Positions 9,439 to 18,936 are shown, counted from the first letter of the stretch. The stretch: DNA of 55,681 nt from an uncultured Brachyspira sp. (GCF_944393015.1 NZ_CALXYQ010000017.1:1-55681), one strand, 5' to 3'. The notes: generated by a model not told the origin, from the sequence alone. Program-made: numbers and translations.

Positions 9439-10128
9439 TCAATATTCCATTAAATTTTCACCGTATTCTAAACGTAATTTTCTATCAGCCATATTGGCAA
9501 TAGAAACAGAATGCGTTACAATTATTAAAGAAGCATTACTTTGTTTTGTCATACTCCATAATAATTCTCTTACCACTTCAGCATTCTTTTTATCCAAATT
9601 ACCTGTAGGCTCATCAGCTAATACCACGCTAGGCTTATTTATCAAAGCTCTTGCAATAGCAACTCTCTGTGCCTCACCTCCTGAAAGCTCACCTATTCTA
9701 TGCTCCATTCTATCTTTTAAACCTACAGTTTCAAGAAGAGCTTCTGCTTTTTGCCTTGCTTCTTTTTTATTATATTTAAGCATTAAAGATGGTATCATGA
9801 CATTTTCTAAAGCACTAAACTCACCAAGCAAATTATGAAACTGAAAAACGTATCCAAGCGAACTATTTCTAAAATGTGCTAATTGCCCTTCATTCATCTT
9901 AACAATATTATTGCCTAATATATCTATACTGCCTTCAGTAATATCATCTATTCCGCCTATTAAGTTTAAAAGAGTAGTTTTTCCGCTTCCTGATTCTCCT
10001 GTTATGGCAAGTATTTCATTTCTATAAACTTTTAAACTTATTGATTTTAATACTTCTACCTTAGGAGGTCCTGAATATGTCTTTTTTAATTTTTCTATAT
10101 TAATTAGAACTTCTTTATTATCACTCAT
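9439..10128 (-). CDS. lolD: LolD-type ABC transporter ATPase
   Basis: ATPase of a MacB/LolD-type mechanotransmission ABC system. Walker A GESGSGKTT, signature LSGGEAQR, Walker B VVLADEPTGNLD and the H-loop THS are all present; 229 aa is normal. Its start overlaps the end of the LolC-like permease by 8 bp, so the two are translationally coupled. With that permease it would extract lipoproteins from the inner membrane. FtsE-like or other roles cannot be excluded by sequence alone. Confidence 0.85.
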   Translation of the reverse strand: MSDNKEVLINIEKLKKTYSGPPKVEVLKSISLKVYRNEILAITGESGSGKTTLLNLIGGIDDITEGSIDILGNNIVKMNEGQLAHFRNSSLGYVFQFHNLLGEFSALENVMIPSLMLKYNKKEARQKAEALLETVGLKDRMEHRIGELSGGEAQRVAIARALINKPSVVLADEPTGNLDKKNAEVVRELLWSMTKQSNASLIIVTHSVSIANMADRKLRLEYGENLMEY

Positions 10129-11431
10129 ATCTAAGCACCTCCGCAGGTTTGTATCTGCTTGCTATATAAGCCGGTATTATAGCAAATAAAACAGAAAGTA
10201 AGAATGAAATACTAGCAACCATAATAACCTGAGAAGCATGTATTATTGAAGGAAGTCCTCCGCTTACATAATATATATCTGATGGGAAGAAGTCTGGAAC
10301 TATAGGTATTGATATTCCTGCACTTATTTTTGAAGGAATAAACCAAATGATATTAACTATAAACTGCATTATAATTCTAAGTCCTTCTAAAGCCTCATTG
10401 ACATAATTAGCAAGCAATATACCGAATATTACACCGAGTACAGTACCTATTAAACCAATTATAGCTCCCTCCAAAAAGAAAACTTTAGCTACATTTGAAG
10501 GTCTTAAACCCAATGTCTTTATTATAGCAATATCTCTTCTTTTATCTTTAACAAATATTATCTGGCTTGATGCAATATTCAAAGCTGCTATTAATATTAT
10601 AAAAGACAGTATCAAAGCAAGCATCAATTTTTCTGTATGCAAAGCCTGAAAGAAATTTCTATCAAATAGCATCCAAGGCATAACATTATAAAACTCTTTT
10701 AAATCTGTATCAATCTTTTTGGCAACCTTATCTGCATCAAAGAAATTTCTTACCTTTACGGCAACTCCAGTAACAGCATTATCATAACCAACCATTTTCT
10801 GACCTGTAGTAAGCGGAACTATTACCATTCTGCTGTCATATTCATAATAACCTGTTTTATAAATACCTTTAATAGTGAAAGTAGTCTTTTGAGGTTTGAA
10901 TCCTCTCTCAAAACTTCCTGAAGCTGAAATTATATCTATAGTATCGCCAATAGATAAAGCATAATCTTTTGCCATTTCAGAGCCTATTAAGGCATCATTA
11001 GTATTCATATTTTTGTTATTGCCTTCAACAAAATTAAAATACTTAATGAAATCTTTATCTGTTGTGAATATATTATCCTCAAATGAACGCACTGTTATAA
11101 GAGTGGTAAAACCATAAGAACGCATTATACAAGGCAAAACTATATAAGGATAAGCACTTGTTATTTCCTTATTGCCCATTATATTATCAACAACATATTT
11201 ATAATCTGTAAGCGGCTGATCGCTGTAAGCACTGATATTTATATGTGCTCTCATTCCGAGTATTTTATCTCTTATATCATCCTGAAAACCATTCATAACT
11301 GAAAGAACAGTAATCATTACCATATCTCCAACTAATATTCCGAGTACACATATAATTGTAATAATTGAAACAAATGAAAATTTCTTTTTGGCTCTCAAAT
11401 ATCTGACGCCAAGCATTAACTCTAATCTCAA
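10121..11431 (-). CDS. lolC: LolC/LolE-type lipoprotein-releasing permease
   Basis: Inner-membrane permease with the LolC/E layout: TM1 at about 22-48, a large periplasmic domain (about 50-270), then three C-terminal TM helices within an FtsX-like domain. The early phrase VMNGFQDDIRDKILGMRAHI is characteristic of LolC/E. The length is 436 aa, a little more than usual because of an insertion before the last helix. Only one permease gene accompanies lolD, which suggests a homodimeric LolC-type system instead of a LolC plus LolE heterodimer. An SD (AAGGAG) precedes the ATG. Confidence 0.82.
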   Translation of the reverse strand: MRLELMLGVRYLRAKKKFSFVSIITIICVLGILVGDMVMITVLSVMNGFQDDIRDKILGMRAHINISAYSDQPLTDYKYVVDNIMGNKEITSAYPYIVLPCIMRSYGFTTLITVRSFEDNIFTTDKDFIKYFNFVEGNNKNMNTNDALIGSEMAKDYALSIGDTIDIISASGSFERGFKPQKTTFTIKGIYKTGYYEYDSRMVIVPLTTGQKMVGYDNAVTGVAVKVRNFFDADKVAKKIDTDLKEFYNVMPWMLFDRNFFQALHTEKLMLALILSFIILIAALNIASSQIIFVKDKRRDIAIIKTLGLRPSNVAKVFFLEGAIIGLIGTVLGVIFGILLANYVNEALEGLRIIMQFIVNIIWFIPSKISAGISIPIVPDFFPSDIYYVSGGLPSIIHASQVIMVASISFLLSVLFAIIPAYIASRYKPAEVLRYE

Positions 11432-11564
11432 ACTATCTCCTTAAAAATTAAAAAATTCATATCAATACAATTTTGAATATTATATATTATATATAATAAA
11501 TTTAAACCTATTTTGTTAAAATGTAATAAAACTTTTATGATCATAATTAAAAAATAATTTACAG

Positions 11565-12638
11565 TTATTTTTTTACAAATAGAAGTTTAAACTTTGAAAT
11601 AATTTTTAGCAGAAATGTTTTTATATTATTATCAGACATATTAAAATCTTTAAGAGCATTATTATAATCTTTTAATTTATATTTGCAAAATCCTCTATAG
11701 TAATATATTTTTTTATCAGGATTACTATGTTCTATATATTCATTAAAATCTTCTAAAGCCTCTCTATAATTTTTTAATTTTAATTTCACCTCTCCTCTTT
11801 TACAGAAAGCAGGATAATAATTAGGCTCTAATTCTAAGCATCTGTTAAAATCATACAAAGCACATTCATATAATTCTAATTCTAATTCTGAAAGCCCTCT
11901 ATTATAATATGCCTTAGAATAATTTTTATCTAATACTAAAGCTTTATTAAAATATTCCAATGCTTCACTATGTAATTTTAAATCCTGTTTTATTATACCA
12001 ATATTATTATAAGCATGTACATTTTTAGAGTCTAATTCTAGAACCTTATTAAAATACTCTAATGCTTCATCATAATTTTTTAAATTATATTTTGATAATC
12101 CTATATTATAATATGCTTTAATATAATTATTATCTAATCGTATAACTTTATTGAAATATTCTATAGCTTCTTCATACATACCCAAATCATTTTTTATCAA
12201 CCCTATATTATTATATGTATGAACATTAGGAGAAATTTCTATGGCTTTAATATAATATTTAATTGCTTCTTCATACATTCCCAAATTATGATTAGCTAAA
12301 CCTATATTATTGAAAGCCTGAATACATCTATCATCTAATGATAAAGCCTTTTTATAATAATCAATAGCTTCCTCATATTTGCCTAAATTATGCTTAACCA
12401 ATCCTATATTATTGTAAGCATTAACATATCCAGAATCAATACTTATAACCTTTTCAAAATCGGAAATAGCTTCATCGTACATTCCTAAACTGCTTTTAGC
12501 TAGTCCCCTATTATTATAAATCTCAACACTATCCCCATAATAGAAAATCAATTTATCAAAATATTCTAAAGATTTTTTATAATCTGCACTGCCAAAAGCT
12601 TTATTGGCTAATTCCAATAAATTATCTATACAATTCAT
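11565..12638 (-). CDS. Tetratricopeptide-repeat protein
   Basis: The 357-aa product is almost entirely TPR units of 34 residues (about ten, residues 5-345), each with the pattern AYNNIGLxKxxLGxYEEAIxYYxKAL. There is no signal peptide and no membrane segment, so it is probably a cytoplasmic scaffold for protein-protein contacts. The repeats are very alike, so copy number may change by recombination. The last 15 residues are basic and hydrophobic. It stands alone, 133 bp upstream of the lolC start on the same strand. The partner is unknown. Confidence 0.85.
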   Translation of the reverse strand: MNCIDNLLELANKAFGSADYKKSLEYFDKLIFYYGDSVEIYNNRGLAKSSLGMYDEAISDFEKVISIDSGYVNAYNNIGLVKHNLGKYEEAIDYYKKALSLDDRCIQAFNNIGLANHNLGMYEEAIKYYIKAIEISPNVHTYNNIGLIKNDLGMYEEAIEYFNKVIRLDNNYIKAYYNIGLSKYNLKNYDEALEYFNKVLELDSKNVHAYNNIGIIKQDLKLHSEALEYFNKALVLDKNYSKAYYNRGLSELELELYECALYDFNRCLELEPNYYPAFCKRGEVKLKLKNYREALEDFNEYIEHSNPDKKIYYYRGFCKYKLKDYNNALKDFNMSDNNIKTFLLKIISKFKLLFVKK

Positions 12639-12794
12639 AATAACCCCAAATATTAAAGCTATAAAATAGTTTACAGCTTAGTACAATATATTAAAAAATA
12701 ATAAATACCCTAACCATAAAGAATATATTTTAATGTACCCGTAAAAATTGTATAATAGTTTTTATATTTTTCAACTATTTTTATAAAATTATAT

Positions 12795-13301
12795 TTATAC
12801 TAAAGTTCTAGTATATTTTATTATATTTACATTGATGTCATTATGAAAAAAAGTTTTTAATTTGCTGGATTGAAATAAATTTGCATCTATTTGAGGAAAA
12901 AATCTGTCGCAATTATAATCTTTATCTATATGAGTGAGATATATTATATCAGCATAATCTAAAGACTTTTTATAAATTGATTCTCCGCCTATAATGAATA
13001 TCTGATTATTCTTTTCTAATAATAATTTAGAAATAGTATTCTCAAAAGATGATTCATAAAAAAGATTATCATACTTTTCTAGAAGATCATTATTTATACT
13101 AGAAGATATAACAATATTTTTTCTATTAGGAAGAGGCTTTGAACCTAAAGACTCAAAAGTAACTCTGCCCATAACAACCGTATATCCAGTAGTTGTGCTT
13201 CTAAAGAACTGCATATCTTCTTTTACATGTCCCCAAGGCATAACACCATTTAATCCTATACCATTTTTAGAATCAACTGCAGCAATTAATGAAACTATCA
13301 A
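12795..13301 (-). CDS. folA: Dihydrofolate reductase
   Basis: Reduces dihydrofolate to tetrahydrofolate with NADPH. It shows the family N-terminus (SLIAAVDSKNGIGLNGVMPW), the active-site acidic residue in WGHVKEDMQFF, VMGRVTFESLG in the cofactor region, and IIGGESIY later. It is 168 aa, typical. The start codon overlaps the stop of thyA by 4 bp (ATGA), so translation is coupled. This is the classical thyA-folA pair, in which DHFR recycles the dihydrofolate made by thymidylate synthase. Confidence 0.95.
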   Translation of the reverse strand: MIVSLIAAVDSKNGIGLNGVMPWGHVKEDMQFFRSTTTGYTVVMGRVTFESLGSKPLPNRKNIVISSSINNDLLEKYDNLFYESSFENTISKLLLEKNNQIFIIGGESIYKKSLDYADIIYLTHIDKDYNCDRFFPQIDANLFQSSKLKTFFHNDINVNIIKYTRTLV

Positions 13302-14098
13302 ACAGCCACCTCCGCTTTTATAGTTGGATAATATTTATATCCTTCTAATCTAAAATCTTCATAAACATGGCTGAATATATTAGGACGATTTTCTATAAAC
13401 AATTCTGTTGTTTGATTGAAAGGCTCTCTTGAAAGCTGAGTCTTTACCTGTTCTATATGATTATTATAAATATGTGCATCTCCGAATGTCATTATTAATT
13501 CTGAAGCATGAAGTCCGCTATGCATGGCTAAAAGCCTTGTGAGTATAGCATAAGAACTTATATTAAAAGGAACTCCCAAAAACAAATCTGCAGATCTTTG
13601 ATACAAATGCGTAATTATTCCTCCTCTGCTATTAACAGAAAACTGACACATCATATGACATGGAGGAAGATGCATCTGATCAATCTCACCTACATTCCAA
13701 GCATTCAAAATGATTCTTCTGCTTGTAGGATTGTTTCTTAAAGTATTAACTATATTTGATATTTGATCTATTTTATTACCTTCTTTAGTTTCCCAAGCTC
13801 TCCATTGCTTTCCATATACAGGACCAAGCTCTCCCATATCGTCAGCCCATTCGTCCCATATATGAACATTATTTTCTAATAAAAATTTTATATTTGTAGA
13901 ACCTTGTAAAAACCAAAGCAATTCTATTATAACACCTTTCATAAAAACTCTTTTAGTAGTTATGATTGGTATTTTATTTCCTTCAAATTTAAATCTTAAT
14001 TGAGGCCCGAATATTCTTCTTGTACCTACTCCTGTTCTGTCTTTAGTTTCTTCACCTTCTTCTAATACTTCTCTTAATAATTCTAAATAGTTCTGCAT
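13298..14098 (-). CDS. thyA: Thymidylate synthase
   Basis: Makes dTMP from dUMP using methylene-tetrahydrofolate. At 266 aa it is almost the length of the E. coli enzyme. The catalytic cysteine lies in the LPPCHMMCQF motif. The N-terminal GEETKDRTGVGTRRIFG and the dUMP-binding RSADLFLGVPFNI and IYNNH blocks are intact. AGGA precedes the ATG. It is the first gene of a two-gene operon with folA (4-bp overlap). Confidence 0.97.
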   Translation of the reverse strand: MQNYLELLREVLEEGEETKDRTGVGTRRIFGPQLRFKFEGNKIPIITTKRVFMKGVIIELLWFLQGSTNIKFLLENNVHIWDEWADDMGELGPVYGKQWRAWETKEGNKIDQISNIVNTLRNNPTSRRIILNAWNVGEIDQMHLPPCHMMCQFSVNSRGGIITHLYQRSADLFLGVPFNISSYAILTRLLAMHSGLHASELIMTFGDAHIYNNHIEQVKTQLSREPFNQTTELFIENRPNIFSHVYEDFRLEGYKYYPTIKAEVAV

Positions 14099-14349
14099 AA
14101 ATAATCCTAATATTTTTTATTACATAATTCCATAGTATGTTGTTACAGAATCACTATTATATATGTTTAAAATATTTTATCAATAATCTATTTTACATTT
14201 TCATTGCATATAAAATCGATTTATATACATGAACTATAATTATATTTTTTAATAGTATCTATCTAATATATTTTATTTTTACGCACTTATTTTTTATTTT
14301 ATGATAATTATTACGATACTATATATAATACTAAATAAAAGGACTGCTC

Positions 14350-14703
14350 ATGTACAAAGTATTAATATTATTATTATCATTTTCAATAATTATATGTTCA
14401 TGCCAAAAAAAAGAAATTATCAGTATAGAAAGAGGCGTTGTAGATTATAGATTTGTGGGAAGCTGGCAATTAATAAACGGAAATGAAAAATACACTTTTT
14501 TCAATAATAATAAAATAGAATACACAAGCAGTAATGGTCAGGAAAAAAAGATTTATACTTATGAATGGAAAAAGGAAGGCGACAACTATTATTACAGATT
14601 ATGGAATAATGAGCTTGATAGCTGGTCTGATTTCCCAATAAAGTATATTAATACAAATACAATAAAAATATACTCAGACTTCTTTAAAAAATCTTATATT
14701 TAA
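14350..14703 (+). CDS. Small lipoprotein, lipocalin-like
   Basis: The 117-aa product begins with a lipoprotein signal peptide ending IIICSC (lipidated Cys probably at residue 18). The mature part starts with a Lys-rich stretch and a GSWQLI motif followed by short amphipathic strands (KYTFFNNNKIEY, YYYRLWNNE). This is the pattern of small bacterial lipocalin-like domains that open with a G-x-W motif. The fold is inferred by eye. AAAGGA stands 10 bp before the ATG. Confidence 0.65.
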   Translation: MYKVLILLLSFSIIICSCQKKEIISIERGVVDYRFVGSWQLINGNEKYTFFNNNKIEYTSSNGQEKKIYTYEWKKEGDNYYYRLWNNELDSWSDFPIKYINTNTIKIYSDFFKKSYI

Positions 14704-14739
14704 GATATAATATAAAAAACTATCAATGGATATATAAAA

Positions 14740-15000
14740 GTGGATTTATTAGTTATTATATTTCTCATAGCTATTATAATTATATTTATTTTAATGTTTG
14801 GAATACTATTTTTTGTATCAGGCATAGGGAAAATAGTAGATTTTATATCAATGATAATATTCAGAAATCATGAAGACTGTCCATTTTGTAAATGTAAAAA
14901 CTCTATGAGAATTATAAAAACTTCAACAGGTTATAAAAAAGTCTGTAATAAATGTAAGTTTTCTGTAGAAATTGATAATAATAAAAATGATGGGGAATAA
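14740..15000 (+). CDS. Small membrane protein with a C-terminal four-cysteine zinc ribbon
   Basis: The 86-aa product starts with GTG (no in-frame ATG is usable; an ATG at 14726 is followed at once by a stop). Residues 3-40 are strongly hydrophobic and could form one or two helices. The C-terminal 40 residues hold CPFCKC and, 17 residues on, CNKC, a treble-clef or zinc-ribbon-like metal site. Not recognised as a named family. It follows the small lipoprotein by 36 bp on the same strand and lies just before the tRNA-Leu gene on the opposite strand. Confidence 0.6.
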   Translation: MDLLVIIFLIAIIIIFILMFGILFFVSGIGKIVDFISMIIFRNHEDCPFCKCKNSMRIIKTSTGYKKVCNKCKFSVEIDNNKNDGE

Positions 15001-15022
15001 ATGATGTTGATATATAAAAGAT

Positions 15023-15103
15023 TACGAGGGGAGGGAATCGAACCCTCATGCCTAGGGCGCTAGATCCTAAGTCTAGTGCGTCTGCCAGTTCCGCCACCCT
15101 CGC
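15023..15103 (-). tRNA. tRNA-Leu (anticodon UAG)
   Basis: An 81-nt cloverleaf on the minus strand with a 7-bp acceptor stem (GCGAGGG pairing with CCCTCGT), anticodon loop CTTAGGA giving UAG, a long class II variable arm, and the T-loop sequence GGTTCGATTCC. The 3' CCA is not encoded. The first pair is G-U. Confidence 0.95.
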
Positions 15104-15116
15104 TTAACGTTTATAT

Positions 15117-15145
15117 ATTGTACATTATTTAATTTTTTTTTGCAA
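15117..15145 (-). promoter_or_regulatory. Promoter of tRNA-Leu
   Basis: Minus strand: -35 TTGCAA (15145-15140), 17-bp spacer, -10 TACAAT (15122-15117), ending 14 bp before the tRNA 5' end. It ends 11 bp short of the divergent yihY-like start codon. Confidence 0.7.
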
Positions 15146-15155
15146 GAAGTGTTAT

Positions 15156-16907
15156 ATGGCTAAAATTCAAAAAATTAAAAATTTTTTCAAAAAATTGAAG
15201 ATTTTTTTCAATGAAGAGATATATTATACAGATCCTAAATTATTTAACCCTATACAAAAGTTTTTTCTCAACTCTTACAGAATAGTAGTATTCGCTGTAA
15301 CAGACTTTTTTAAAGATGACTGTACAATAAGAGCAGCAGCTTTAACATATCTTGTAACATTATCATTCATACCAACATTGATAGTAGGACTTTTTATATT
15401 AAGAATATTCAATATATATCAGAATATATTTGTTTTTATATTTGATTGGATGGAAAAAAATGCCCCATTCTATGAGCCTATGGTGAGGCAAATATTAAAT
15501 ATAGCTGATAATACCGATTTAGCTAGTTTTGGAATCATAGGTATTATATCAACTATAGCAAGTGTTGCATTAATACTTCATAGCATACAAAGATCATTAA
15601 TAAAAATATGGCGTGTAAAAATTAAAACTTCTATACCAAGAGTAGCAGCTAATTACATTGCACTATTATTTTTAATACCTATACTTATTGGTATATCATT
15701 TACTTTAATTACATATACTTCAATAAGCCTGCATAGCCTTCCTGCATTAATCAAAATATTATTATCTTGGGTTACTCCTATAATATCTACTTCCTTATTG
15801 GTATTATTCTTATATGTATTAGTGCCTCAAACTAAAGTTAATTGGTCTAATGCTACTATATCATCTGTATTGGTTGCAATTGCCATAATAACTCTATTCA
15901 GTGTATATTTTAAACTTAATATAGATGTAAAAAATTATAAACAAATATTTGATAATGATAAGTACAAAATAGAATATTTAGTTAAAGAAATAAATACTGC
16001 AGATCAGCAAACTAAGATTATAGAAACAAATAATAATATTACTGCCGATGATAATAATATAGAAACGATTAACGATAATGAAATAAATACAAATAAAAAT
16101 ATGCTTCAAAAAAATCAAAAAATTGATGTTGATAATATATCAAGCATAAAAATAGAAAGAATAAGCTATGCTATTATACAAAATGTCGGAACAGGTATAG
16201 GTGCTACAACTTATGAAAAAGAACCTTTAGAAACTAATATGCTTGAATTTTTAACTTTTTCACCAAATGTATCAGAACAATTATTAAAATATAATTTTCA
16301 AATAGATGATATAGTTACAATAAGCAGCGAAAATAATATGCTTACAAGTATAATGCCTGCTGAATTATCTTCTGCTAGTTCTTTTGCTCAAATACCTGTT
16401 TTGCTATTATTACTATATATAGTATGGCTTATAATGCTATTCGGAGCTGAACTCACCTACTCCATACAATATTTCAGATCCTATGGAGTTGATAAAAACA
16501 GTATTAAATTGTCATTTGCTGAAAAAGAGCTTATAGCATTAGAATTTATAGATATAATATCATATAGATTTATAAAAAGAAAAAAAGCTATAACTATGTA
16601 TGAATTAGCTAAGGAACTTAGAACAGCTCCTACTATCATTACTGAAATATCCGAACCATTGGAAAAATCAATGTATGTCATAAAAATATCCAATGGACCG
16701 AATATATCATATTCTTTAGGATGTCCTCCGGAATCTATCAGTATAGGAGATATTTTATATGCTCTTAGAATGGAAGGAGGATTTAGAAATAAAAGCATAA
16801 AGTCAGATGACAAGTATAAAAATTTACTATATAAGAATAAAGAAATATCAAGAAAGGATTATAATACTAATTTCTTAGATATATTACATCAAAAAAATCG
16901 TAAATAA
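15156..16907 (+). CDS. YihY/BrkB-family membrane protein with a large insertion and a C-terminal extension
   Basis: Integral membrane protein of the YihY (formerly ribonuclease BN/BrkB) family; the function of the family is unsettled. The diagnostic N-terminal helix reads DDCTIRAAALTYLVTLSFIP, and the last TM is LLYIVWLIMLFGAELTYSIQ. Between YFKLNIDVKNYKQIF (about residue 265) and the last TM (about 410) there is an insertion of some 145 residues. Its first part is Asn/Asp/Thr-rich low complexity and the rest looks folded. The normal family has only a short loop here. After the last TM come about 140 cytoplasmic residues resembling a winged-helix region (MYELAKELRTAPTIITEI). At 583 aa it is about twice the usual length. 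Confidence 0.8.
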   Translation: MAKIQKIKNFFKKLKIFFNEEIYYTDPKLFNPIQKFFLNSYRIVVFAVTDFFKDDCTIRAAALTYLVTLSFIPTLIVGLFILRIFNIYQNIFVFIFDWMEKNAPFYEPMVRQILNIADNTDLASFGIIGIISTIASVALILHSIQRSLIKIWRVKIKTSIPRVAANYIALLFLIPILIGISFTLITYTSISLHSLPALIKILLSWVTPIISTSLLVLFLYVLVPQTKVNWSNATISSVLVAIAIITLFSVYFKLNIDVKNYKQIFDNDKYKIEYLVKEINTADQQTKIIETNNNITADDNNIETINDNEINTNKNMLQKNQKIDVDNISSIKIERISYAIIQNVGTGIGATTYEKEPLETNMLEFLTFSPNVSEQLLKYNFQIDDIVTISSENNMLTSIMPAELSSASSFAQIPVLLLLLYIVWLIMLFGAELTYSIQYFRSYGVDKNSIKLSFAEKELIALEFIDIISYRFIKRKKAITMYELAKELRTAPTIITEISEPLEKSMYVIKISNGPNISYSLGCPPESISIGDILYALRMEGGFRNKSIKSDDKYKNLLYKNKEISRKDYNTNFLDILHQKNRK

Positions 16908-16990
16908 AAAATATATAACAAAAAACTAATAATATTTAACTTTAATAAGTTATATTTACTATTATAGTTATATAATACGTTTGGAGTAAA

Positions 16991-17440
16991 ATTAAGAGAA
17001 ATATTATAAAAGACATTAATAACTTGATGTTTAAATTTTTACTTCCATTTTCAACTTTTTTATTTATAGCTATATAATTATATCATTGATATATAATCCT
17101 ATATAAAAAAGGTCTATAAATGTTATGCATAATATAAAAATAGATATATCAAATTGGTTATTAATAGAAATTATCAAATCATAAATAAAGTTCTAATATA
17201 GAAAGAACATATAAGTAATTATCTTCTAATATAGAAGCTTTTGTATTTGAAGTATCCAATATAACAAATGTATAGAAGAAGATGAAAATATCACTAAAAT
17301 AAAAATAGCAGTTAACTCTTTAAATAATATTACTCAAGAGAATTCTTATATGGCTCAGGAAAGTGCTAATCTCAGTAAAAATGTATAAGAAAAAATAGAG
17401 GCGATGCTAAAAGATTTAGAGTATTTTTCATTAGAATAAA
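16991..17440 (+). pseudogene. Decayed methyl-accepting chemotaxis protein
   Basis: Pieces of a chemotaxis receptor can be read on the plus strand, broken by stops and a frameshift. From 16991 (ATT in place of ATG, preceded by GGAG) the frame gives KRNIIKDINNLMFKFLLPF, an MCP-like N-terminus and first TM, ending in a stop. From about 17120 there is a DISNWLLIEI-type piece. From 17281 comes IAVNSLNNITQENSYMAQES, the end of the signalling domain, with one internal stop (at 17386) before the final stop at about 17440. Most of the periplasmic domain and hairpin is missing (450 bp remain of the roughly 1.8 kb expected). The rest of the 775-bp gap shows no other gene. Confidence 0.65.
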
Positions 17441-17449
17441 ATATACTTG

Positions 17450-17660
17450 TTTAAAAACTAAATTAAAAAATATTTATACTGATTATTTTTTAGTGTTTTA
17501 AATTTTATAATTGAAAAACCTACCTACACATAGTGTAAGCAGGTATAGGCAGATTTATACATTAAAATCAATTATTATAAAATATATGAAACATTAATAT
17601 ATCTAAAATCATATTGAAAATTAATCAACTAATTTTGAAATAACTCTATTATACAAAACA
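17450..17660. repeat. Direct repeat R1 (related to 18745-18935)
   Basis: The stretch starting TTTAAAAACTAAATTA and running through ATTTATACTGATTATTTT matches 18745-18805 almost base for base for about 60 bp. The following 130 bp are a more diverged match (TATTGA(A/T)AATTA.., then a TTTTGAA block). The two copies flank the broken leucine-rich-repeat gene. Confidence 0.7.
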
Positions 17661-17682
17661 GTGCCACCAATATATTAAAATA

Positions 17683-18653
17683 TCATTGTTTTTCTCTTCC
17701 TACATAAGTAAAATTAGCGTTACCAAAAGTGTCCCAATTAGAATCATCCGGATTTATAGCATTAGGTACTATTAAATTTTTAAGTTCTGGGCAATTATAA
17801 AAAATATCTTTATCCAAAAATTTTATATTATTTGGAGAATCACCATAATAAATTATAGTTGTTAAATTTTCACAGTCATCAAATGCAAAGGCAGCTATTT
17901 CTTTTACAGAAGCAGGTATAGCAAATTCTGTTACTGCTGATAATTTATGCAATGTATATGTTGGTAAATATTCCAATGAAGAACAACGAGATGTATCAAT
18001 TTCCTTTAGGACATCGCAATACCCAAATATAAGTTCTTCAATACGTTTAATTCCCTTACCTAAAGTAATTTTTTCTAACATACCACAATCAGCAAAAGCA
18101 ATAGTACCTATTTTTGTTACAGAATCTGGTATTACTATTTCTTTTATAGCACAATTACACTGGAATGCACTTTCTTTTATAGCTGTTATTTTGTTTTCCG
18201 GGAATATAATATTATAGAATACTAAAAATAATCATTTTTTTCGGGATCATAAGCGTTAAACATATATTCTGGTAAAGTTCCATTTATAAAATTGATATAT
18301 CTAAGATCAACATCTATAGTTATATTCTTAATATCCATTTCAGCTAAAGCATTTTTTAATGCTACTTCCACAGTATCAGCATAATCATCACTAAGACTAA
18401 AAATATATTCTTTAGGAGTTCCAGTCAATATTATTCTATATGAACCTGTTTCCTCAAAATAAGCTTTTAATTTTTCTTTTATTTCCTGCTTTAATTCTTC
18501 ATATGGTAAACTTACATCTATGCCATATTTTTCTTCTTCTGTAAGCGGATGCCAAACTTCGTCCCCATTATTGTTAGAAGATGTAATATTATTAGCACAT
18601 GGCAGCAATATAAATAATGATGCTAATATTAATAAACTTTTTTTAATCATCAA
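17683..18653 (-). pseudogene. BspA-like leucine-rich-repeat lipoprotein, frameshifted
   Basis: Two minus-strand frames together make one Brachyspira-type LRR_5 surface lipoprotein. Frame 1 (18653-18222) has a lipoprotein signal (ILLPC), the EEKYGIDVSLPYEELKQEI region and stops after EKNDYF. Frame 2 is open from about 18232 and continues with NIIFPENKITAIKESAF, then IPDSVTKIGTIAFADC and further leucine-rich units to 17683. Adding one T to the TTTTT run (plus-strand A run 18223-18227) joins them with no loss, giving about 323 aa. The lesion is therefore a single-base deletion in a homopolymer: a true pseudogene, a phase switch or a sequencing error. Confidence 0.75.
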
Positions 18654-18744
18654 TATTTACTCCATAAAATACAAAAGATATTTATAATATAACAGAGAGT
18701 AAAAAAAGTAAAGTCATTTATCATATATTTTTTAATTATAATTC

Positions 18745-18935
18745 TTTAAAAACTAAATTAATAAATATTTATACTGATTATTTTCTAGTGTTTAAAATTT
18801 GTAATTTGCCATGTGAAGCATATCTGTAGTAAGTGCGTTTATAACAATTAATGATACAACATATAAGCCGCTATTTTATAGTAAAAATTATATTGATAAT
18901 TATTAAGTACTTTTGAAGCAAGTCTAGTATAATTA
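18745..18935. repeat. Direct repeat R2 (related to 17450-17660)
   Basis: Second copy of the repeat, in the 371-bp gap upstream of the LRR gene and downstream of groL. The first 60 bp are nearly identical to R1 and the remainder is diverged. Nothing else is seen in this gap except the groL terminator. Confidence 0.7.
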
Positions 18936-18936
18936 A

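Noticed and set aside
14912..15097. 61-codon minus-strand ORF starting MAELADALDLGSSAL
   Set aside because: It is the well-known translation of a tRNA-Leu gene (15023-15103) read in frame and has no SD or protein-like remainder.
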